From Rhizophagus irregularis (taxonomy: Eukaryota > Glomeromycota > Glomeromycetes > Glomerales > Glomeraceae): 64,000 nt of DNA. Both the position numbers and the translations under genes were made by a program. The notes beneath the pieces were generated by a model. That model worked only from the letters and a program-made list of their open reading frames with translations, did no database searches and was not told the DNA's origin. Every line of letters begins with the position of its first letter. Positions within the stretch are counted from its first letter, which is position 1. The stretch spans positions 3,906,001 to 3,970,000 of the forward strand of contig NC_089434.1 of NCBI RefSeq assembly GCF_026210795.1, read 5' to 3'. Shown here in pieces: positions 47,317 to 60,114 of this stretch.

Positions 47317-50300
47317 ATGTCAAATCAAGCAACATATTCGGATATTCACAGACAAATTCCTGATGAGCTCATCAAATATTATGATTATTCATACTTTCAA
47401 TATATAAAACAAATAAGTAGTAATGTCGTTCGTGCTACTTGGAAAAACACTGATCGTTTTTTCGCTCTGAAACATATTAATAACGATAAACAAACTTTCG
47501 AACAAATTATTAGAGAGGTAATATATATATATATATATATATATTTTTAGTTATTTTACTTTGATTAGATAAAAATTAAAAAAAAAGAAATTATATTTTT
47601 ATACCGTAGTTAAAATTGTATCGGAGTGTTGATTTTCATGAAAATATTTTACGATTTTACGGTATCACGAATGTAGAAATGGGTAATTTGTATCATTTTG
47701 ATTTATAAATGTATTAAATATATTATTACCTATTCTTACTTTTTATATTTTTATTATTCATTCAGATGTTTATGAAGCAAAAAAATATTCTTTGGTCTTA
47801 GAATATGCTAATAGAGGTACATTGAACACTTATTTAAGTGAATATTTTGATGAACTTGATTGGGATGACAAATATAATTTATCATTGCAACTGGCAAGTG
47901 CCGTGGAATGTATGCATAATTGCGGTGTTATTCATTGTGATCTGGTATATTATTTATTTATTTATTTATTTTTATCTTATTATAATGATTTTAAATCAAT
48001 TAACTATTTATTTTATTTCTACTTTTTTAAATATTATATAGCATCCGAATAATATACTTGTACATAAGAATAATATTAAAGTGGCAGATTTTGGGTTATC
48101 GAAAAGGATTTCTGAAGAATCAATTAACGCACCAAAAATTATTGGCGCAATACCCTATATAGATCCAAAAATTTTTAATAATCGAATTGATTATATTAAT
48201 GAAAATCAAAAATATAAATTCAATGAAAAATCTGATGTATATAGTATAGGAGTTCTTATGTGGCAAATTTCTAGTGGATATCAACCATTTAATACAAAAG
48301 ATTATGATATAGATTTAGCTTTAGGTATAATGAACGGAAAAAGAGAAAAAATCATTCAAGAAACTCCTATCGAATATTCTAATTTATATCAAGGTAATTA
48401 ATAATTTTTAATTATTATGTTAATAATCATGTTTTTTTTATTAAAAAAAAAAAAATATTAATATTTTTCATCATTTATGTGAAAATAGAATGTTGGAAAT
48501 TTGAACCAAGTGAACGTCCAAATATACAAAACATTGTATCTATTTTAAAAAAATTAAATTTTTCAATACAACAAAATCCGGGATCAAATAAAAACATCAT
48601 GAATGATGATTTAATGTTAGAAAAAATTGCGTCAAACCTTAATTTACTCAATTTAATAATTGTTAATGAATCCAAAAGTGGTACTGAAAATAATTCATCA
48701 GATACATTAATTCAATTAACGGAATTATCAACAGATATATTTGATTTAGCATCTAATAAAATCAATAATATAATTATCGATGAGTTTATTGCATATTTAA
48801 TTAAGAAGCATGATAGAGATTTTACTTTTGGAAATATTAAACAACTTATCAATCAACAATTATTAAAATTAAGTCAACCCACGGATAAAATTATAAAGTG
48901 GTTATCAAAAAACCAAGACAAGATACAATATATTTGGTTTCTTGGTTTATTATACTATTTTAATATTGGTATAGAGGAGGATTTTAATTTTAAAGCTTTT
49001 AACTTGTTTTTAAAGGCGGCGAATGAAAATTTTCCAATTGCGCAAGTTTATCTTGCTAAATGTTATTTTGAAGGATATGGAACTGAAATAGATTATAATT
49101 TATCATTTAATTGGTGTAAAAAATCCGTAGAAAATGATAGTATTATTGGAAGGCTTAATTTAGGATATTGTTATAAATTAGGTATTGGAACTGCAATTAA
49201 TAAAAGGAAAGCAATTCAATTATATGAAACAGCAGCTGATCAAGAAAATAGTAACGCGCAAACTAATCTTGGAATTATATATGAAAAAGGTGAAGGAATT
49301 AAAAAGGATTTAAAAGAAGCCATTTATTGGTATAGTAAAGCAGCAGAAAATGGTAACAAAGTTTCACAATATTATTTGGGTAAATGTTTTGAATTAGGGA
49401 ATGGTATTAAAAAAGATTTGGTTAAAGCTTTTGGATATTATAAGATGTCAGCTGATCAAGAATATTTAAACGCTCAATTTCAGCTTGGATATTTTTATTT
49501 TAATGGTATTGGAACTAATATTGATAAAGAAAAGGCATTTAATTTATATAAAATAGCAGCAAAAAAAGGACATAATATAGCACAAAATAATCTTGGATTT
49601 TCATATGAAAATGGTGAAGGAACAATAAAAGATTTGAAAAAAGCTATTTATTGGTATAGCAAAGCAGCAGAAAGTGAATATGAAGTGGCACAATATAATT
49701 TAGGTAATTGTTATAAATTAGGAATTGGTGTAGAAAAAAATGAAGTTAAAGCTTTCGAATGTTTCAAAAAATCAGCTGATAAAAATTATTTGGATGCTCG
49801 ATTTAAATTTGGGTATTGTTATGATGAAGGAATTGGAACAGAAATTAATAAAGAATTAGCATTTGAAATATATAAAGTAGCAGCAGAAAAAGAAAATAGT
49901 AATGCTCAAATGTTTCTTGGTAATTTATGTAAATATGGTCAAGGAACAAAGAAGGATATAAAACAAGCCATATATTGGTATCGAAAAGCAGCAGAAAATG
50001 GAAATAAAATTGCACAATATAATTTAAGTAATTATTGTAAAGGATTTGGGATTGATTTTAATAAAGAAAAAGCTTTTAATCTATATAAAACTATAGTTAA
50101 GAAAGTACATAGTATAGCACAAAAACATCTTGAAAGATTGTATAATAATGGCGAAGGAGATAATTTAAAAGATACATTTTATTGGTATGGAAAGGCAGCA
50201 GAAGGTGGATGTGAAATAGCACAATGTTATTTAGGTAGTTATTATGAATATATTATAAAAAATAAGGTTAAAGCTTTTAATCTTTATAAAAAATCATCAA

Positions 50301-50596
50301 AGAAAGAATATTTAGATGCTCAATTCCAACTTGGATATTGTTATGATGTAGGAAATGGAACTGAGGTTAATAAGGAAAAGGCATTCAAATTATATAAGAA
50401 ACTAGCTGAAAAAGAATATAGCATAGCGCAAAATAATCTTGGAATTTTATATATTAATGGTGAAGGAACTGAAGAAGATTTAGACAAAGCTATTTATTGG
50501 CATAATAAAGCGGCAAAAAATGGATGTGATGTGGCAAAATATAATTTAGATATTTATTATGAATTTATTGCAGAAAATGGAACTGTAATAAGTTGA
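47317..50596 (+). CDS. Protein kinase with long Sel1-repeat tail
   Basis: Five exons: 47317-47517, 47610-47682, 47766-47944, 48042-48393 and 48489-50596. All borders are GT-AG and all phases agree, giving 970 residues. The kinase domain spans about 25-290: lysine of FFALKHI (K52), HCDLHPNN with D150 and N155, and VADFG with D167. The glycine loop is weak (QISSNVVRATW), HRD is HCD, and APE is replaced by IDPK. A linker of about 120 residues follows. From about residue 418 to the end there are about 15 Sel1-like repeats of ~36 residues, type AQ-x2-LG-x2-Y-x2-G-x-G followed by KAIYWYSKAAE or KAFNLYKIAA, plus a truncated last one. Sel1 repeats form alpha-solenoid scaffolds for protein binding, and kinase-Sel1 fusion is a known large family in Rhizophagus (recalled). 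Likely a cytosolic signalling scaffold; partner unknown. Confidence 0.9.
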
Positions 50597-51066
50597 TACT
50601 TTGTATTATTTATTATTAGCTTACAATATATTCTATTCATTTGTATATTCATAATTCAATAAATTTTGTATAAAATAATTTTAAATATATTATCAATAAA
50701 TATGTAAAAACTTTATAAAATTTCTTGTAAAATTAAAATTCATCTGTGAATTCATTTGAAAGAAAGAAAGTGTTGATACCAAAATTTATGATAATAAGCC
50801 AGTGAACGTGCTACAAGTTAAATACAGTTTAAAATAATTTTATTTCGATTTTATTAGAGTCTTAACTAATAGCTATGTTATTTACTGTAAAATTTGCATT
50901 AATTTATGTAAACTTTCTTAATATGCAAAAGTATTATTTTTACGGTAAACTTAATTATTACTTAATGACCTAGACCGTATAAGAATTCAAAATTGATCAT
51001 GTAATAAATAAAATACTTGCATCATATTTATAACACAAATATTTTCTCTCCTCATCTTTATTAAAA
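50597..51066. other. 3' flank of the kinase-Sel1 gene
   Basis: Has aataaattttgtataaaat near 50658, a likely poly(A) signal region. No gene. Confidence 0.5.
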
Positions 51067-51405
51067 ATGTCTCAACTTAAGGTTGATATGTTGATTGCCT
51101 TAACGAAATTTTTGAATAAATAGAACATGATAAAGTCAATCACCTTTGGTATGATGTTTAAATTCTATATGATAAATAATATTATTGCTTAATCCTTAGC
51201 TTCAAAACTTCTAATGTTTAACTATGCATCATTTTGTATAATTCTATCAATCTGTGAATTTAATTGCGAACTTGAACTAATATTTATGTATTGTGTCACG
51301 AAAGTCTCTTTTATAAGAAATTGGATTAGTTATTTATTATTGTTAAGATCAAATGTTACTTTTACCTTTTATATTGGAGAAAGAGATCGTTTAAAAGATC
51401 TTTAA
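51067..51405 (+). pseudogene. F-box/LRR gene fragment
   Basis: Starts MSQLKVDMLIALTKFLNK then stops, like the start of an F-box. Then FNYASFCIILSICEFN (51215-51265) matches FNYASFCKVLSILDIN of the intact F-box gene at 42290-43723. The region between is deleted or frameshifted, and no LRR part is left downstream. Dead 5' fragment. Confidence 0.65.
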
Positions 51406-53756
51406 GAACTACACTGTTCTTCAAATATTTGTCTTCAATCGTTTTATCGATTATCTTAAATATGTCATAATATACAATTATTTGATATAACATTTAAAAA
51501 AAGTTATTTCAAATAGATTAAAAGATTTAATTTCTGTTCAATAAAATTTAAAAAATTTACAAATATTTCTACCTTATTAATGCGATGAATATAGTATAGG
51601 CAGTGAATATGCAGTATGTTGATATTTTTTAAGTATCAGTTGCTTAAAATTAATTCAAATTACATATATTACTCAGTCTTAAGATATAGTTTTTCGAGTT
51701 TAAGTCAAAAAACTTAGGAAAGAGTTTGCTGATCTTTGTATCGTTTCTTTTAAGTATATGTATATTATTATTGTCATTAAATTTTAAGTTAAAACATAGG
51801 TGATAATTTCATGGTATAGTGAGAGTTTACAAAAAATCTTTTTCTTTATTTTGATAAACTTCAAGTATTAATTTTCATAAAAGAAAAAGAAATAGATATT
51901 TTATTTAAAGTAATAAATTTTTTTGTATACATTATTTCCTAAACTTAATTGGTAAAATCGGTTTGATAAATATTTACTTTAATAATTTTACAGTCTAATA
52001 TTTTAATAAGGACGTATTGTATAGATTATGAGGGAAAATCTAATATGTCATCATCATGTTTATGGTAATTGTAAATTAGGTAAATTTTATTATTTTGGAG
52101 AAAAAATATACAATATCTCAATAATCGTCTTTAATAACTTTAGTAACTTTCTGAACTAATGAAAGTTGTATCTATATATATTTAATTACATAAGTTTTAT
52201 TTTCTAAGCGAAGCATTGATTGAATAATTAGGTAGCTCATGATTTTATTTATTGTTTTTTCTAATAGTAGAAGTTAGTCTTACCGGCAAAAGAATAAATT
52301 GTAGATTATAAAGTTCAACGAAAAATTCAGAATTTATACATTATTTGGGTTTAACAAGTATAGCTTTTAACTTTATTTTATTAAAACTGATGGAACAGTT
52401 TTATTGTTTACATTATTGTAAGAATCATACATTTTTATAAACTATAGGTAAGCATATTAGATTTATGATTTTAGAGTTATTAGTAAGTGCCTGTCTGTTC
52501 TTTATAATCTGAGACTAAAATATTTTTTTTAAGATAGTTTTTTTGAACAAATTTTGTTTCATGTTCTACAATATAATTATAAACCTTATAAAATACTAAA
52601 TGTGTTAATATAATGGCTTACTTTTCAGTTCAAAATAATTGCAATCGGACCATTTCCACAATATCGTTAAATAATTAATATTGTATTGCTAATCTTTTAT
52701 TTTTTTTTTAAAAAAAAAGAAAATTATCTAAATATTATACATTATTTAAGAATGATTTTAGGAGTGCAAAGTAAAATATTCATTTCTAAAATAAGATTCC
52801 CACTTTTCTGGACCTATTCATTAGAGAATATACTGAAATTAGCAAATAAAATTAATAAATTTGCTTAGTTTCTTGAAAGTGCTACATTGGTTTTGAATTT
52901 CATATTAGGAACTATATATATAAACATAGGAATATAATAAATACTCTCTTACTAACTTGCCAAAAAATGCTAAACCAAATACTAGCACTGTATAATTTTT
53001 AATAAATCAAATTGATATAACAAAGAGGCAACAATTTCATTTATTACTTACGAAGTATAAGTGAATAAATCTTTAGGAGTATCGCGATATAATACTAAAA
53101 ATTAAATATAGTTTTTCGTTAATAGTTGATCAATATCAATAGGATTATAACTTACTAAATATTATTAGGAAAACATTTCCAATGAAATAACTGTGATTAA
53201 ATTATATTTAAAGTTAATATATTCAAGGTAAAAAACGTAACGCGTATGAAATTACTTACAGAATTCCTGAATAATATATGTACCTCTGTATAATAGCTTT
53301 ACAACACAACATTATGTAAAGATACTAAATACGAAATTTCTCTCTCTCTCTTTATTTAGAAATTTGGAAAAAAACATTGCAAGTTTCATACCTGTACCAA
53401 TACATACAATAAAGCAAAGAATAAAAATAATTTTAGTAATAATAATCGAAGCTTTCATGGTTAAAGTATAATTATGATTCAAATTTGCTTTCCTTTATAA
53501 AGTATTTTTCTTTTTTTAGAAATACTATACGGATAAAGAACAATTTTATTTTTATTATTCTACCAAAAGAGAAAATAAAACAATAAATGCATTGGTGTGA
53601 TGGTATATCGTCATCTGCGTAAATGGAAAATCCAATTGTATTTTGTGATGTATCTCACAAAAAATTATAATAAGATAGAACAATAACTCTTAAAATTGTT
53701 TTTGTTTTGCTTCGAGAAAATTAACTACTTAAAATATTTAGTTGACCCAATATAAG
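51406..53756. other. Long gene-free stretch
   Basis: No gene on either strand. A T-run/A-run palindrome is at 52697-52719, and a short tctctctctctc tract is at 53340. Confidence 0.55.
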
Positions 53757-53937
53757 CCCATATAAAAAATGAATGACTGGAAAAATGCAGAGAATGTCCG
53801 ACGGAAAATTGCAATATTCCGGATGTTGAGACATGATTGTGATTTTTCAGAAAATGTCTAGGAGGATTCAGGCCTAGTGTTGAGAAAGTATTTTCTGGAC
53901 ATTTTCAATGACAATTTCTGATATTTTTTTTATAGGG
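53757..53937. mobile_element. MITE with CCCATATAAA ends and 3-bp duplication
   Basis: Begins cccatataaaaaatgaatga and ends atttttttttatagggg-like (atttttttatagg g at 53937). AAG on both sides (53754-53756, 53938-53940). The inside has tggaaaaatg/attttctggaca inverted motifs. 181 bases, no frame. It has the same type of ends as 27871-29434 but different insides. Confidence 0.75.
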
Positions 53938-55604
53938 AAGAGTAACCATTTTGGAACCAAAAATACGTTATTATTTTAGCTGAAGAAAAATGTTAAGAAG
54001 CTCATGTTTATGTCTCAACATCATTTTTTAATTTGATAATAGTATGGTATATATAAAAAATATTTACAATAAATATTAAACTTTCGATATAATTATATTT
54101 AAAACGTATCAAATTATAAATTATATTATTTATAATTACTTTTAAAATTTAAACTGTATTCAAAAAATATTGAATTAAAACATATACGAGATCTTGAAAT
54201 TAATATTAATCATCTATTGATTTTTTATATATATTTAAGAATATAATAGAATGGCGTCCTGATGAAATTTTAAATTTGTTGACCTACGAATTTTAAATTT
54301 TCTTCACTATTGTGGTAAGTTAAGAATTAGCAACTTACTTCTATGATTGTAATTGTACTATATCCTATTAGGGGTCCACAATATTTTTTTAAAAAGTTAC
54401 TTATTTTTATTTTATTTTATTTGTGTTCCTTTACTTTCGTTGTCTTTTTGTTTATTTTTTTCTGGTACAGTAGAGGTGCGTTTCCAGAGAATTGTTGGCT
54501 TACGCACCCGAATCAATATTAAGATTACTACTTTTTTTTGTAGTTTCTTCCATGATCATGTTGTCCTTGAAATTTCTTTAGAAATGAATTGATATCTCCA
54601 TTCAGCATAGTATAATGAGTTGACAAATCATTTTAAAGATAGATTGACCGATACTGTAATACATGTATGGTACCGGTTAAATTTTCGGTGAATTAGCGTT
54701 ACAAGTTACTAGAAAGTGCTGTCACGTGATACTATGTTATTATGTTCTGTATATATAAGCATTTATAACAGTTTATTAACTATGGGCAGATATTTGACGA
54801 TTATTGCAAAGTTTATGTTAATTATATGTTGATAAAGAGATGTTTGTGTCTATTCGTTTAAATATATGCGAATGAAATGTTCCTTACAATTATTTATTAT
54901 TTATTGCTATTACTAGTAGATTATTACCCATTAAAATATAATTTATTAACTGAAAAAAATGAAATATAAGCTCGCTCAAATTAATTTATAAATCAAATAG
55001 GAACAGAAAATACAATCAAGGATGTGTTATAATATCCATTACATTTGCAAACAGTAATTCAAAATGTTTTATTGCAATATGTTACCTAAACGCTTAGTGT
55101 GCAATGCTGTTCATTACATAAAGAAATTAAGAATTAATTTCCTTATCAGACTAGTAGTACAGTATTACGTCCCGATGATTATTTAGTCAGCAGCAAAGGG
55201 TTATCCAATATATCCAAAAGAAGCTCAAAAAATGGCAAGTAAATAATTTAAAATATGTTAATTTTATTATAATATTAAACATGATTTATTTATTTAGATG
55301 ATTATAAGATTAATTTTTTCTTTGATTTATATAAACGAGTCAAAAGTATCATAAGATATTTATGAAAACATAGAATTGTAGGATTGAGTCAGTCTGGACA
55401 AGTCTCTTGGTCTACACGATAAAAGTTGAGGGATTAGTCCATCACAGTAAAGTTAATTTTACTTTCTGGAACATGTGCATGCATTAAATTTAGTTGTATG
55501 TTATTTTATTCTTATCTTACATTATACTTGTGTTATATATATCATTATATCATGCTATAAAAAATTTCTTCCCCAAAATACTTAAAATTAGCGTACTGTA
55601 TTTT
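53938..55604. other. Gene-free stretch
   Basis: A small inverted pair gaggtgcgt / acgcacc (54474-54510) and a protein-like scrap near 55190 (AAKGYPIYPKEAQKMASK) are the only notable items. Confidence 0.45.
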
Positions 55605-55612
55605 GCTTCAGG
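55605..55612. repeat. 8-bp target-site duplication, left
   Basis: gcttcagg here and at 56716-56723 flank the hAT-type element exactly. Confidence 0.85.
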
Positions 55613-55773
55613 TAGTGCTTCGATCCGTTTCTGTCTCATCCGGATGAATCCGGATGAATCCGGATTTTTTTTTTATCCGGATATCCGGATTTTGACCCGG
55701 ATTTTGATCCGGATGGAAAATATCCGGTTTGAACCGGAATCCGGATGAGTTTTCATATATATTTACTATATTC

Positions 55774-56038
55774 ACGCAATATATCGCCATCCAGTAATCG
55801 TAGAAAGACGATTAATGGCTCATTGGAATCGTCGCATCGAGAGCTTTCGAATGGTACTAAAATGAGCTTTCTAGCTTCGATAGATGATGAGATAATTTTA
55901 AAATATTTACATGAATAACTCGCCATCTATTGATGCTAGAAAGGTTATTTTGGTACCATTCGAAAGCTCTCTATGAGTGGATTCTAATGATCCATTAATC
56001 ATTTTTTTACGATCACTGGATAGCGAGTTATTGCGCGA
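55774..56038. repeat. Foldback element nested in the hAT-type element
   Basis: The left arm (cgcaatatatcgccatccag, agagctttcgaatggtac) and right arm (gtaccattcgaaagctctct, ctggatagcgagttattgcg) are inverted copies of about 120 bases around a short centre near 55900. The arms have diverged, so it predates or was carried with the hAT element. Confidence 0.8.
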
Positions 56039-56282
56039 AAACAGTTCTGACTAATTAGAAAAGAACTGTAAAATAGTTTTTTTTTAAATGTAAAATATAT
56101 TTAAATGTTCTTTATTTTATTAACTTTAAAAATGTAAAGAATACACCTTTTTCAATTCAAATATGCAGATAAAAAAAAATTTTAAAAAATAAAAATTTTT
56201 GCTAAATTGTTAGAGTATTTGAAAAAAAAATACAAAATAAAAAAATTAATTATTTACTATTCTTCTCCATAAAGTTTATTAA

Positions 56283-56395
56283 AAAAGCCCAGATTCTTAT
56301 TAAATAAAAGCCATAAAGTTCATAAAAAAAGCCTAGATTCTTATTAAATAAAAGCCATAGTGTTTATTTAACAAAGCCACATACTGTATTTTAAT
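56283..56395. repeat. Tandem repeat, 44-bp period
   Basis: agattcttattaaataaaag plus ccata occurs at 56291 and 56335, with a partial third copy ending near 56395. Confidence 0.7.
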
Positions 56396-56715
56396 ACATA
56401 AAGTTTAATTAAGTTGTAAAAGTTACAAAGTATAGCTATAAATTCTAAAAATTAAATTGATATTAATATTAATTTAATCCAAATTTCATAAAATATTTGT
56501 TAAAATTTTTTGATAATAAATATGTTGGAATGCTATTCGATGTTTATTATATGGATCATCAACTAGTAAAAAAAATTTTATATGTAAATCCAATCCGGAT
56601 TCCGGTTTCCATCCGGATTATCTGACCCGGATATTAATCCGGATCAATCCGGATAGAATCCGGATTTTTTTTTTGTGTAATCCGGATGACGGTTTTCATC
56701 CGGATCGAAGCACTA

Positions 56716-56723
56716 GCTTCAGG
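56716..56723. repeat. 8-bp target-site duplication, right
   Basis: gcttcagg, identical to 55605-55612. Confidence 0.85.
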
Positions 56724-57990
56724 TGTTGATTTGCGTCAGATGTAGATTGACACCTGACGCACGTCACTTGTCTATTATAATTTTTCCAGTCTTAATAATT
56801 TTTTATTATTAAATAAATTTATTTATCACATTAAAAAATATGCAATCCTAAAATATAAAATTGATTAGACTCGAATTCATAGAAAACACAATTATTTAGT
56901 TATTACAAGATTTTTTAAGTATATAAATTAAATAAGTATAAAACTTTTATAATATGTATAATACATTGTGATGTATTAGTTTATTTATAGAATAAAAAGT
57001 GGTTCATTAATAAAAAAAAAGTGTTTACTATGGAAGACTCTATTGTGTATCAAAGTATCAGTTATCAACTGATAAAAATTGACACCTCACCTGAAGCACG
57101 ATATATATATTTTAAAACTAACATTGCATTTCAATTTTACTTAATTTCAGTAATACATTCTAAAACTGTGTTTTAATTTTTTAATTTTATGTATATTACA
57201 TAGCATGTTTGCACCACTTAAACATAAAATGAAATTTCAAAAGAAATACTGGTTCCACTAAATAAAATAACAACATTACATTATATATTCATTATGCTCC
57301 TATATAATATTGAATATTGATAGCCAATAAAATTAATATCAAAATGGTACTATATCACATGATTATTAACATAAATGAACAAGTTCATGTTTTTAACCAA
57401 ACAAGTTATTATATATATATTGTATATTAATGTTATTATTTTTTCAACAATCATTATCCATTCACTTAAAATAATTACTATACTGCTTTGTTGTTTTTAT
57501 AATCCTTATAAGAAATATGTGTGTCATAACATTTATTAAATTGCTTACATTTTTTATAATTTTGTACAAGTATTATGAGTATTTTGATTTTAGATAAGAT
57601 TTATTTATTTAACAAGTCATAGTGATATTTTATGAAGCAATATAAGTTTTTTTATAAATCAATTGGTTTAAAAAAAGCAAAGATGGGCTTATTATTAGTA
57701 TGGGCTGTGTGTTTATTAAACAAGTTTTTACAAAATCCAAAAAAAAGTTTAACAAATTAATTTTAAACAAGTATGAGAAGAAAATGTGAAAAGGTTTACC
57801 ATCTCTGATGCTGGTGTGGCTTTTAATGTAACTTTGCCAAGCCTTTTTTTAATTTTAATTATAACACAGCCCTCTGCAATAATAGTAGTCAAAGCATTTT
57901 GCATATAAATACAACTTGTCTAGCTGTTTCACAATTTATTTTTTTTTTTTACCATTTCTTTCTTTCCTTCTCTTGACAAAATATCCATGT
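56724..57990. other. Gene-free stretch
   Basis: Contains tgcgtcag...ctgacgca (56732-56761), a small hairpin, and cacctgaagca (57088-57098), which is the inverse of tgcttcaggtg at the hAT insertion point. The hAT element may therefore have landed in the end of an older inverted-repeat element. Confidence 0.4.
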
Positions 57991-59189
57991 TGGATTATAT
58001 ACTACAATCTGATGTTAATTAATAATTTATTAAATTTATTAGCATGTGATTGAATGTCAATCAAATTCATATTCACCTGAATTCAATTAGTAATACAAGA
58101 AAAGAAAGAAAATAAAGAATTACCAAGAATTTTGAAAGAAATTAAATTATTAAAAATTTTTGAAAATTATGAGAACCAAATAGACAAGTGTCTACTTGCT
58201 TCTATTACTTGAAAATTTATATTATGTAAAGAGAAAAAAAAGCAATGATGAAAATGATAGTGAATTCTGAAATCATTAAAATATTTAAATATTCTTATTT
58301 GTATTCTTTACATACTAATTTTAAAATATATCAGAAAATAATCTCTTGTAGATGAATAATATTTAGAAGTGAATAATGTATTATACTAATTCATGCATAT
58401 ATAATGAATAGACCAAGCAGAAGTGATTCCTCTATTTCTTTGAATTATTTACTACAATCTGATGTTAATTAATAATTTATTAAATTTATTAGCATGTGAC
58501 TGAATGTCAATCAAATTCACATTCATCTGAATAATTCAATTAGTAATACAAAAAATTAAAGAATTAACAAGAATTTTTGAAAGAAATTAAATTATCAAAA
58601 ATTTTTGAAAATTATGAGAAAGTGAACTAATTAGCTCCGAATTCGCCAAATTTATAACAGATACCAATCAGTACAGCGTGAATCATAACAAAAATAGGAG
58701 TCACTTCTAGTGACTACACTAAAGACTGCCAATTTTTTTATTTCTGAGGTGTAATAAAGTACTTCTAAATTTAGAATAGTAACGGCCCCTTGTATAAAAT
58801 ATTTATAAGTGGTTCATTTCAAAGTTAAGATTATAAGAAGTGAACCAAATAGTTGAGTGTTTACTTACTTCTATTACTTGAAAATTCTCGATTTTGAAAA
58901 AAATAAAGATAACTTGAAGAAATTTCATGGTATATAACAATCTGTTCCAACTTGATTGCATTTTCTTTAATGTATCATTGTATCCTCATTTAGATTTCGC
59001 TGGCCCAGCCATCTAGATTGAATATCTATGATCGCCATGAAATTTTCAATTATATTATTGATCCTAGATGGGAAGTCAAGGAAGAAATGGCAAACAATAC
59101 TATTGTGTATTATCATTTTATTGAAGCCAGAGCTTTTGATAGCTCAAAAGGAACCCATGTGTTAATTATAAATGGACAAATAAAAGATT

Positions 59190-59560
59190 ATTACATATCA
59201 TGTATAGAAAAAAAAGTAATGATGAAAATGATAAAATATTGAAAAATTATTCTTATTTTTAGAATGGAAAAAGGTACATGAATTTAAATATACAAATGAT
59301 CAAGATGATGGCAAAAATATATCAGACCTCTCTTACTCATATTCAAAAATCACTTAATCATAGCAGTTTAATAAAAGTTACAAGCATTTTTTGGAATAAT
59401 GCTTCAATTGAAGAAAAAACAATTTATAAAAAACTGTTTAAACGTGTGAAGAATTATATTTTCAAAAATAATCTTACCAGAATAGAACAATTACTGGTAC
59501 ATTATGATTATTATTTTTAAAGTAATAGCATTGGTATTTATATTTTTACCTTAATAAATA
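59190..59560 (+). pseudogene. HMG-box-like fragment, copy 1
   Basis: The open stretch 59278-59520 contains SSLIKVTSIFWNNASIEEKT then IYKKLFKRVKNY. The pattern S-x2-W-x4-(8)-Y-x2-L is what the second and third helices of an HMG box look like (compare MATA-HMG proteins of these fungi). The first helix is weak. HMG boxes bend DNA. A decayed second copy is at 60115-60460, so the unit was duplicated as DNA. Assignment is tentative. Confidence 0.35.
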
Positions 59561-59599
59561 CCATTATAAATTCTTAAAAATTTAGTGAAAGATAATTAT

Positions 59600-59937
59600 T
59601 TTAATAATTCTATTAGAGCTGTTGCTGGTAATAATTTTAAAGAAAATTTAATAAAATATTATGATTACTATCTTGGCCTTTTATATATTAATGGAGGACT
59701 CTATTCCAGCTAAATTTGAAATTCAAATAGGCAATTTTCCAGATGCACTAATGCTTTTTGTTTCTTGAATTATTTAAATGTGATAGTAGTATGATGTTGA
59801 TAAAGATTACCCAAAGGGCTTTTGAATTATGTAAAATATCAGCTGAAGAAGGTTGTTATTTAAAAGGAATTACTATTTATAAATATGATGATTATAATTT
59901 TCAAAGTAAAAACAGTGGTATCTTAATCTCAGTAAAC
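59600..59937 (+). pseudogene. Sel1-repeat fragment
   Basis: YYDYYLGLLYINGG (59655-59700) and, in the open frame 59758-59940, AFELCKISAEEGCYLKG resemble Sel1 repeat halves. Frameshifts lie between. It could be the tail of a former kinase-Sel1 or HMG-associated gene. Confidence 0.4.
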
Positions 59938-60114
59938 TAATTACTATTCACTTCTTTTCTTAAAAATTTATATCACATACCACCATAATAAAGAAAATAA
60001 AGAAATAATCATTATCAAAATATAGTGGGTAATAAATAAATAATAATGCAAACTCAATAACAGATAACAAAGAAGATGTAATACCTTAATGATGGCCAAT
60101 ACTTGAAAATTTAT

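Larger units (their letters stand above)
55613..56715. mobile_element. Non-autonomous hAT-type element
   Basis: 1103 bases. Ends TAGTGCTTCGATCCG and its perfect inverse CGGATCGAAGCACTA (15 bp), with the 8-bp duplication gcttcagg. Terminal sequence starting TAG-x-G and an 8-bp duplication are the hallmarks of the hAT superfamily. Both subterminal regions are packed with atccggat palindromic motifs (about ten at the left, about ten at the right), plausible transposase sites. There is no transposase frame. A separate foldback and a 44-bp tandem repeat sit inside. Confidence 0.9.
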
